From: Ideonella_A sakaiensis_A
GTDB taxonomy: Bacteria > Pseudomonadota > Gammaproteobacteria > Burkholderiales > Burkholderiaceae_C
Direction of reading: 5' to 3'
Assembly: GCF_048320135.1 (NCBI RefSeq)
Contig: NZ_CP182947.1
Span: forward strand, 2,418,001 to 2,482,000
Length of the DNA: 64,000 nucleotides
Shown here: positions 17,882 to 27,100 of the stretch, piece by piece
Numbering within the stretch: the first letter of the stretch is position 1
Layout of the letters: each line of letters opens with the position of its first letter
Translations under genes and position numbers: made by a program
The notes under the pieces: model-generated
Database searches by the model: none
The model's input: the letters and a program-made list of their open reading frames with translations, nothing else
What the model was told of the DNA's origin: nothing

Positions 17882-19122
17882 TGGCCATCACCATCTGCAG
17901 CCTGTTCCTGATTGCGGTCTTGTGGGCCGTATTCGGCCAGATCGACATCGTTGCGGTGGCGCCCGGCCGCATCGTCGTCAGCGACAACACGAAGACGCTG
18001 CAACCGCTCGAAGCCGGTGTCGTGCGGCGGGTTCTGGTGAAGGACGGCGACCTCGTCAGCGCAGGCCAGCTGCTGGTCGAACTCGACTCGACCCAGGCGG
18101 ACGCCGATGGCGCGAGCATCGCCGAACAACTGGCTGCGGCGTCGTCGGAGCGGCGGCGCAGCGATGCCTTGATCGATGCGCTTGCCGACAACCGCGCGCC
18201 GGTTCTCCGTCGATCCGACGCGGGTAACGGCGGCGATGCGATGGACGGTGCGCGACTCGCCGCCGAATGGGGCGAAATCAATGCGAAGCGCGCGCGGCTC
18301 GACGCAGAGGTTGCGCGACGCCAGGCCGAACTCGTGACATTGCGCGAAGCGATCCGCAAGCTCGAGACGACTTTGCCACTCGCCAGGCGGCGCGAGGCTG
18401 ACTTCAGCACCCTTGCGGCGCAAGGATTTCTCTCCGGCCACGCGGGCCAGGACCGGACACGAGAGCGGGTCGAGCTGGAGGCCGACCTGGCGACCCAGCG
18501 CGCCCGACTCAATGAAGTGCAAGCGGCGCTGAAGGAAGCGGTGCAGGCCGGCTCCGCCTTTCTGGCCGAGACCCGGCGCGTACTGAGCGAGCGCCATGCG
18601 GCGGCGTTGTCGAAGCAGGTGCAGCTGACGCAGGAGAAAAACAAGACCGAACGCCGCTCACGGCTCGCATCGCTGCGCGCGCCGGTCGACGGCACCGTGC
18701 AACAGGTGGCGGTGCACACAGAAGGCGGTGTCGTCACGCCGGCGCAGGTCTTGATGGTCATCGTGCCAAAAGATGCCCCGCTGACCGCCAAGGTGATCAT
18801 CGACAACAAGGACATCGGCTTCGTCCATGTCGGACAGGCGGCACAGATCAAGCTGGAGACGTTTCCATTCACCCGCTACGGCACCGTGCCCGCGGTCGTG
18901 AGCAGCCTGGCCGCTGACGCAGTGCACGACGACAAGCGTGGTGCCTTGTTCCCGGCAACGCTTGCGCTGCAAAACGCCCACATCGATGTCGACGGCAAGC
19001 GGATCGCGCTCGGCGCGGGGATGACCTTGAGCGCCGAACTGAAGACCGGCAAGCGTCGGGTGATCGACTATCTGCTGAGTCCGGTTCGCCGCACGATCGA
19101 TGAAAGCCTGGGAGAACGCTGA
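17882..19122 (+). pseudogene. Type I secretion adaptor HlyD, 3' fragment
   Basis: The remaining 413 codons of the adaptor resume right after the right target duplicate with AITICSLFLIAVLWAVFG, the single membrane helix, then IDIVAVAPGRIVV, the conserved HlyD start of the periplasmic part. A long coiled-coil region rich in Ala, Arg and Glu follows, then the lipoyl-like and beta-barrel domains, with LASLRAPVDGTVQQVAVHTEGGVV and a C-terminal AELKTGKRRVIDYLLSPV, typical of the family. The frame is intact, and is continuous with an open frame inside the element from 17248, so a chimeric or shortened product beginning near the insertion end is conceivable. Confidence 0.92.
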
Positions 19123-20468
19123 TGCGGCTGCTTGTCGTTCACCAGAACTTCCCGGGCCAGTTCGGCTATTTCGTGCGGGAATGGGCACGGCGCCCCGGGT
19201 GGGATGTCCGCGGCCTCGGCCGCGACACCGCGCCAGGCCTGCCTGGCTTCGATGGCTTGATCCTCCGCTACCGGCTGGCGCGCCAGATCCGCGCCGATCA
19301 GCACCTGTACCTGCGTCAGACCGAGGCGTCGACGCTGCATGGACAGGCGGCCGCCCGCGCAATGATCGAATTGCGGCGAAGCGGCTTCATCCCCGACGCC
19401 ATCCTGGCGCATCCGGGTTGGGGCGAAACCCTGTTCGCAAAGGATGTGTTCCCCGATGCCCGACTGGTCCATTTCTGCGAATGGTTCTACTCCGCCGAAG
19501 GCGCCGACCTGGGCTTCGATCCGGAATTTCCGCTGCGCTTCGACGACCGGGCGCGGTTGCGGATCTGGAATGCGCAACACGCGCTCGATCTGATCCACTG
19601 CGATGCGGCGGTCAGTCCGACACAGTGGCAGCGCAGCCGCTACCCGGAGGTGCTGCAGCACAAGGTCATCGTCCAGCACGAAGGCATCGACGCAGACGGT
19701 CTCGGCCCGGATGACGCAGCCAGTCTTGTGTTGCCGAGTGGGCAGGTGCTGCGAGCCGGCGACCCGGTGATCACCTACGTCGCGCGCAACCTCGAACCCT
19801 ATCGCGGCTTTCACGTCTTCATGCGCGCGCTCGAATGTATCCAGCAGGCCGACCGGCAGTGCCACGCGGTGATCGTCGGCGGCGACGAGGTCAGCTACGG
19901 CGGCCGCCCTGAAGGCTTTCGATGCTGGCGCGACAAGATGCTGTCCGAAGTGAAGCTCGACCCACTGCGCACCCACTTCGTCGGCAGGGTCCCGAAAGCC
20001 CAGTATGTGCGACTGCTGCAGGTTTCTGCCGCCCACGTCTACCTGACCTATCCCTTCGTGTTGAGCTGGTCGTTGCTCGAAGCGATGGCCTGCGGAGCGC
20101 CGATCGTCGCATCCTCGACTGCACCGGTGCTCGAGGCAATCCGCGACGGCATCAATGGACGGCTCGTCGACTTCAGCAACCCTTCCGACATCGCCCGCGG
20201 CGTGCTGGAAACCTTGCATGACGACCCAGCTGCCAAGGCAACCCGCTGCGCTGCTGCACGGCGCGATGCCTGCACACAGTGGCGACAGGCCGATGCACTG
20301 CCCCGATATGAGGGATTGCTGCGCCCGGCCACCAGCGCCACGCTAGCGAAAACGATCGATACCCGCGATACCCGTGAATTGCCCGGCGCGATCCAGCATC
20401 GGCTGGCCAGCCTTGCCGATGAACGGCGACGGGAAGCGAGGTTGAGAGAGGTGTTGATGGCACGTTGA
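19122..20468 (+). CDS. Glycosyltransferase, GT4/GT-B type
   Basis: A 448-residue GT-B-fold protein. The C-terminal half holds VITYVARNLEPYRGFHVFMRAL, HFVGRVPKAQYVRLLQVSAAHVYLTYPF and the nucleotide-sugar-binding SLLEAMACGAPIVASSTAPVLE, with the acidic pair expected in family GT4. The N-terminal half contains LAHPGWGETLF and HFCEWFYSAEGADLGFD. It should transfer a sugar from a nucleotide-sugar donor to an unknown acceptor in the cytoplasm. Its ATG overlaps the hlyD stop (TGATG), so it belongs to the secretion operon, which suggests that the cargo or a surface glycan is modified. The last 50 residues are charged. Confidence 0.85.
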   Translation: MRLLVVHQNFPGQFGYFVREWARRPGWDVRGLGRDTAPGLPGFDGLILRYRLARQIRADQHLYLRQTEASTLHGQAAARAMIELRRSGFIPDAILAHPGWGETLFAKDVFPDARLVHFCEWFYSAEGADLGFDPEFPLRFDDRARLRIWNAQHALDLIHCDAAVSPTQWQRSRYPEVLQHKVIVQHEGIDADGLGPDDAASLVLPSGQVLRAGDPVITYVARNLEPYRGFHVFMRALECIQQADRQCHAVIVGGDEVSYGGRPEGFRCWRDKMLSEVKLDPLRTHFVGRVPKAQYVRLLQVSAAHVYLTYPFVLSWSLLEAMACGAPIVASSTAPVLEAIRDGINGRLVDFSNPSDIARGVLETLHDDPAAKATRCAAARRDACTQWRQADALPRYEGLLRPATSATLAKTIDTRDTRELPGAIQHRLASLADERRREARLREVLMAR

Positions 20469-20527
20469 AATTGTCAGCTGATCAGATCCAAATGGCTCAG
20501 GACCCGATGACTCAAACGGAGGAAATA

Positions 20528-20638
20528 ATGAACCCGCATATCGACTACCGCTTTCAACCTGTTTTCGTAAGCATGACGGCTCGAATCTGGGATTCTCGTA
20601 TTGCGGCGATGGCTCCGCCTATGCGGCGGCGAGTGTGA
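20528..20638 (+). CDS. Possible 36-residue peptide (doubtful)
   Basis: A short open frame, MNPHIDYRFQPVFVSMTARI onwards, preceded by a textbook CGGAGG site 5 nt before the ATG. It lies in the 209-nt gap between the glycosyltransferase and the small membrane protein. It resembles nothing I recognise and has no membrane segment. It could be a leader peptide, a remnant of a lost gene, or chance. The ribosome-binding site is the only positive evidence. Confidence 0.25.
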   Translation: MNPHIDYRFQPVFVSMTARIWDSRIAAMAPPMRRRV

Positions 20639-20677
20639 CGCGTACTGCCGATTCCCTCCTCCGATCCAGCACAAAAC

Positions 20678-21187
20678 ATGATTGGACTTCTTACCCTAGT
20701 TGTTGTTAGTTTGTGGATCCTGCTCGCCGCGACCTTCTCCCGGTGGGCTACCGAGAAAATCTCTCCGACGTGGAAACGTCGCACCTTGAGGCTGGGCGCA
20801 TTTGTTCTCATCTTTCTTTTTCCTATCACCGACGACATCGTCGGGGGCATGCAGTTCAGGACTCTTTGTGACCAGCATGCATCCTCATTCAGGCTGGGCG
20901 TGCAAAATCCTGAGGGCCGGGTAACTAGGTATGTGAGCGATGCGCCAAACCAAAAGGTGCCGTGGATGGCCCTTCCCATTTACCACACTAGGATTAGATA
21001 TATCGATGTCCAGACAGGTGAATTGGTTGTCGAATTCGACAGGTATACCGCAGGCCCCGGAATCCTTGTGAGTGCAATCTGGCCTTTCGATGGAGGACGG
21101 CCGATTACAGTCCAGAGCCACTGCTCGCCCGAGAGTGCCCATCATAAAGCCGCTCCGGGGGTATTGAAGTTTCAGTCGATTAACTGA
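20678..21187 (+). CDS. Small membrane-anchored protein upstream of the RTX protein
   Basis: A 169-residue protein I do not recognise. It has a hydrophobic N-terminus (about 2-20, IGLLTLVVVSLWILLAATF), a second hydrophobic stretch at about 40-55 (LGAFVLIFLFPITDDIVGGM), and a soluble C-terminal part of about 110 residues with two Cys (RTLCDQ and SHCSPES) that could form a disulphide in the periplasm. The codon use and base composition are clearly less GC-rich than in the flanking genes, matching the start of the RTX gene 9 nt downstream. Size, topology and position fit an immunity or accessory protein for the RTX lipase-like protein, but this is inference only. Confidence 0.7.
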   Translation: MIGLLTLVVVSLWILLAATFSRWATEKISPTWKRRTLRLGAFVLIFLFPITDDIVGGMQFRTLCDQHASSFRLGVQNPEGRVTRYVSDAPNQKVPWMALPIYHTRIRYIDVQTGELVVEFDRYTAGPGILVSAIWPFDGGRPITVQSHCSPESAHHKAAPGVLKFQSIN

Positions 21188-21196
21188 AAGATCGCC

Positions 21197-24100
21197 ATGC
21201 CTACAATTGCGGATATTTATATCACTGCTCTACTAGCGAATGCCGCTTACGTAGATGGATTGGATGACGCCCAAACAGGTAATAGCCTGAAGCATCTTCT
21301 GGACAAGGTGATGGCGCCGCCTCTCGCACAATACATTTCCGACAATTTCCGAGTCATCACGAGCACTCCCCGCGGTGGAATGCTTGGATCAGGCTTGGAC
21401 GCTGTCGTATGGCGCGGACTGCCAAGTACTCCGTTTGAAGGGCAGGTATTTGTGTCGTGCCGCGGAACAGATGGTTCTGATGTCGGCGATTACTTGGCAG
21501 ATCTCCAACTTACAGTCACTGGCAACGCTGGTCAACAAGTTGCGGACTTGGTAAATTGGTGGCTCCGGATCACGACACCCGCCGGTCAGTTGGCTCCTCA
21601 GATTGGCAACCCATCGGCGCCCGGTACAGGACTGATTTCACAGCAGGATCTCGCTGGCGGCGTCATCGTCAATGGCCATAGCCTCGGCGGTTTTCTGGCC
21701 GCTGCATTCACGAGACTGCTGGGCACGCATGCCAATGCCCAGTCCACAGTGACGTTCAACAGCCCCGGTTTCAGGTCAGGTAGCGAAGCGGCTTTTCATG
21801 ATTTCGGCTCCTCCATCGGCTTTGACCTAGGCCGGTCGAGTCTGCCGAGACCTGGCGATCCTGCGCACCTCAACATCTTCGGGTCCCGCGGCGTCAACGT
21901 GACAAGTAACGTTTTCTACTTCGATCAGGTCGGCAAACGGATCAGCGTCTTCAATGAAGAAAGCGTTATGCCTCTGCCGAACCATTCCATGTACAAGCTG
22001 ACTGACACGCTCGCTGTGGCGGCCGCGCTGGAGGCACTCGACCCAGGGATCACGATTCCGCGTGTCAACTCATTGTTCGAGTTCGGGGCCAATCAGGTTT
22101 CCGCATCTCTCGAGGGCGTGCTCGACGGATTGCGGTCCTTTCTCGATCCAACCTCACCGCCCACTCAAATTGGCGATTCCGCCGATAGCGCGCTTTCCCG
22201 CATCTCGCTCCATCAAAACATCGCTTCAATGATGGAGAGAGTGGACTTTGCGACGCTGAGAGGCAAACTGGCCATCAATCCGAGTGCAGGCACATTGCAA
22301 TATGCCGCGCGCAATGACTTCGCAGCCTTCGTCGCCCTTGCGGGCTTGTCCCCGCTCCATATCACCAGCAACGGACTGGATGACTCGGCACTCCAGCACT
22401 TCTGGCAGTCATCGCATTGGCAGAGTTGGCACGGAAACTGGCTGTCCGACCGGAACCGCACCTCGAGCGAAATGGCCACCGGCACCGCAAATTACAGCGA
22501 TCGCTGGATCGCCGACAGGGCGGCCTTTCTGGAGGCTGTGCTCCGCTACAACAAGCTCGATGCTGGCGGAGATGTCGTTAACTCTCCCCGACCATCGGCA
22601 TATCAGATTGTGTTCGCCGACTTGGACCTGAATCGGACTCTTGCCGTCAGGACGAACGGGAGCCAGCCCGCTGAACATGTCAAATTCGGCGGTGCTGCGG
22701 CGGAGGCCATTTACGGGGGCGGTCTCGACGACCGCATATACGGAGGCGGGGGCTCGGACACCCTCTACGGCCAGGCCGGCAACGACTACCTAGAAGGCAA
22801 CGCCGGCAACGATCTCTTGTCCGGCGGTGCAGACAACGACACGCTGCTCGGCGGCATCGGCAACGACACGTTGAACGGCGGTTCCGGTACCGACCTGCTG
22901 CTCGGGGGGGCGGATTTCGACACCTACCAATTCGACGTTGGCTGGGGCAGCGACACCATCGTTGACAGCGACGGCATGGGCGTCATCAACGTCGCCGGGA
23001 TCGGCAACCTCACTGCCACCGGTGCGAAAAAGATCGCCGACAGCGCCTGGCAGTCTGCCGACAAGCGGTTCAACTTCGCCGTCGTGCCCGTCGACTCGGG
23101 ACGCAGCGATCTGTTCATCACCTTCAGTGACCGTACCGATGTCATCCGGGTGCAGAACTGGAAGTCGGGCAATCTCGGCATCACGCTCGGCACGACGCCC
23201 CCCACTCCACAGCCAAGCAACAGCTTTGTCGGCGATTTCATCAAGGCCACCTCCGGTAGCCAGTTCCTGATCGGCGCAGACGGCAACTATGTCAACGCCG
23301 GCTCGCAGCCGGGCGCAGCCGATCTGATCACGGGCACGTCGGGCGCAGACAGCATCTTCGGCCACGCAGGCGACGACGCCCTGCTCGGACAGGGCGGAGA
23401 CGACTACATCGACGGCGGCCCCGGCAACGATGTGCTGCAGGGCGGACTCGGAGCGGATACGCTGCTCGGCGGCGCCGGCAACGACATCATTTACGGATCG
23501 AGCAACGGCCAGCTGAGCTATCCCACCAGTACCACGTTTCAGCCACCGACCACAAGCCACCCGATCGTGCTTGGCCGTGGCTTCAATTGGGTGATGTCGT
23601 CGCCGGGCACGGACTCCGACGGCATCCAGCGGGCGTTCCTGAGCTTCTCGATCCAGCGTGACCAGCAGGAAGGCGACGCAGGCAATTTCATCGATGCGGG
23701 TCCAGGTCAGGACTTCGTGATTGCAGGCACCGGCAACGACACGGTCTACGGCGGCGACGACATCGACGAGATCTTCGGCCTAGCGGGCAACGACGTCCTG
23801 CACGGTGACGGCGGCAACGACCGGATCTACGGCGACGGCAGCAACCAGGTGGCTGGAGGACTCGAACACACGCTGGCTGCGCAACACGGCTCCGACATCA
23901 TCGTCGGCGGCGCCGGCAACGACACATTGATTGGACAGGGCGGCGAAGACTTCATCTACGGCGGCATCGGCGACGATAAGTTGTGGGGCGATGATCGAAG
24001 TGCCATCGATACACCTGCGTCGGTGCATGGCAGCGACTTTCTCGACGGCGGCGACGGCAACGACGAGCTGGTCGGCGGCGGGCGTGGCGATGTGCTCTAC

Positions 24101-27100
24101 GGCGGAGCCGGCAACGACATGTTGTGGGGTGACGGCGGCGGCGCCGATTCGCTGGCACCGTCGTACACCGACCCTTCGCTGCACGGCGCAGACCATCTCG
24201 ACGGTGGCGATGGAGACGACTATTTGATGGGCGAAGGCGGCGCCGACAAATTGTTCGGCGGGGCAGGCAACGACATGCTGCTCGGCGACAACACCGAGGA
24301 ACTGCTGCCGATCGCCTTCCATGGCGACGATCTGCTGGACGGCGGCGACGGCCATGACACGCTTGCTGGACAGGGCGGAAACGACACGCTGTTTGGCGGC
24401 GCAGGCAACGACTTTCTCTATGGCGACGGCCTCGGTGTGTCGCTCGCCAATCACGGCCATGACTGGCTCGACGGCGGCGATGGCAATGACTGGCTCGAAG
24501 GCGGCGGCGGGTCGGACACGTTGATCGGCGGAACGGGCAACGACCAGCTGTTCGGTGGCGATGGCGACGATATCCTGAATGGCGGACCAGAAGCCGACGT
24601 GCTGGTTGGCGGCCCCGGCGACGACACCTATGTCGTCGTCGCCGGTGAGGCGTCGGAGGGGAATGTCAGCGACCGCATCATCGATGACGAAGGTTCTGGT
24701 GCGGTGCAGCTGCGCGGCGTCGACCTGAACGCCATCCAGCTGTACCTCGTCGAAGATGGCGCGGTGGTGATGGCCTGGGCCGCCGGTCAGGCCGTGGCGA
24801 TCGACCGTGGGCTCGTTTCGAGCGTCCGCCGGGTCGACACCGACACCGGTGGCATGTCATTCGAAAAGCTGATCGGCTCACGCCTCAGGACGCCGATCGC
24901 GATGGAGGCCGTCAATCCGGAAGGCCAGTTGCTTGGCGGGGCGATGGACGACCAGCTGACCAGTTCGCAACGCGGCACCATCTTCCACGGCGGTCAGGGC
25001 AACGACGACATCAGCATCACGACCGGCGCCGGTGCGACGATATCGATGTCTCTCGGTGATGGCGTCGACAAACTGGTTGCAGTGGCAAGGCAGGCTCCGG
25101 AGTCCGGCAAGCCGCCCGCGCAAAATGCTCTGGTTCTCGACGAAGGTTTCGATTCCAGCGACCTGAAGCTGTTCAGATCTGGTACCGGCGTCTTTCTGCT
25201 TTCACTGAACGATCTCGGTGACGGCATCCGCTTCGACGCACCTGCCGACGCCGGAGGCCGACCGCTGCCCGGAACGCAGCCGATCGACCTGATCAGGATG
25301 GCAGACGGTAGCGTGCTGAGCTGGCAGCAGGTGGTCGATCGGGGCATCGAGGTCCTGCCGTCTGCCACCGGTGGCAACGACGTTCTCGTGCTGACGCCGT
25401 TGGCCGACCTGATCGACGGCCAAGGCGGCGACGACCACATCGACGGCCTCGCTGGCAACGACACGATTTACGGCGGCGCCGGCAACGACACATTGATCGG
25501 AGGCCTTGGCAACGACGTGCTGTATGCGGGCCGTGGCATCGATTCGGTGATCGGCGGCGCTGGGGACGACCATCTGGTCGGCGGCGACTTTGCGTCGCAC
25601 GATTTTCTGTCGGGCGGCGAGGGCAACGACGAATACCACTTCACCTTCGGCTACTACACCGGCGTATCGGGCACCGCAATCGATACCTCGCGTTCATCGA
25701 ACGACGTCTACCACGTGCGTGACACCGGTTATATCGGCGGCGGGGAATACCAGACCTGGACCATCGACGACTTCGGCGGGAGCGCCGACCGGCTTCATTT
25801 CTATTCGTCGAACATCACGCCGGCGACGACCCGCGTCACATCCGACGGCAGTGGGCTGCAGCTGAGGACGTGGAACCTGATCGTCGATATCCGAAATGCA
25901 ATCGATGAGCAGGGCAATGCCGGCGCAGGCAGCATCGAGTCGATCAGTTTCAGGGATGGCACGCTCTGGAATTTCCAGCAGCTGCGCAGCCTGAGCTTGC
26001 AGGCCACCGCCGGGAGTGACCGCATTTACGGCACCGGCGCGGGCGAGCTGATCGACGGGCTCGCCGGCAACGACAGTCTGTATGGCCGCGGTGGCAACGA
26101 CACGCTGCGCGGCGCCAGTGGCTATGACTTCCTGTCCGGCGGCACCGGCAACGATGTGCTCGACGTCGGTGCGGACGGCGGCTGGATGATCGGCGGGCCC
26201 GGCGACGACGTCTACCAGGTCAAGGCCGGCGATGGCAACGTCCGGATCGGCAGCGGGTTTCGTGCCAACGCCGAGGACGAAGGTTTCGATGTGCTGCAGC
26301 TTGCCGCCAACCAGGCGGATGTGACGGTCAGCTTCGTGGCTGCGACGTCGAACTGGGGAAATATTGTCGACCAGACCGATCAGGTGGTCGTGCGCTGGAA
26401 GGATGGCTCGACGACGGTCACGTTCGAGGCCTTCGGCACCCGGCCGGGCGTCTGCGACGTTGTCGAACAGATCCGCTTTGCCAATGGATCGACGATCGAC
26501 GTCGGCAGCTTCGTCGCATCGCAAGTACCTGCGCCGACCACCGGCCCCGACTCGATCCGGTTGACGTCACTCGACACCTCGATCAATGGCGGGAATGGCA
26601 ACGATACGATCCTCGGCCGGGCCGGCAACGACACAATTCTTGGTGGCGCTGGCAATGACCTGCTCGACGGCGGCTACGGCGACGATTCGCTCGACGGTGG
26701 GGCCGGTGACGACACGTTGATTGTTGGCGCAGGTCGCAATATCGTTGTCTTCGGCACTGGGTCCGGGCGTGACACGATGAGCGGCGGAAGCGCGACCACG
26801 GTGCAACTCGGAAGTGGTGTCACCGGATCGACTCTCCGCTATGCCTGGCGGGATATCCAGCGCGAATCGGCTTATGACAGTCAGGGCAAGTGGTACTGGC
26901 CGCAGGTCTCCAGAGCCACATTGAGGATCTCGCTGTCCAGCGGCGCCGACTGGCTCGATTCGATCGTCGATGGTGTCCATGAAAACGGCACCGTGCTCGG
27001 CTCCCTGCGCTTTACCGACGGCGCGGCATGGGACCTGCACACTGTCCTCGCAATGGCCAATGCCGGCACGCCTGGCAGCGATCTGTTGTTCGATATCGGG

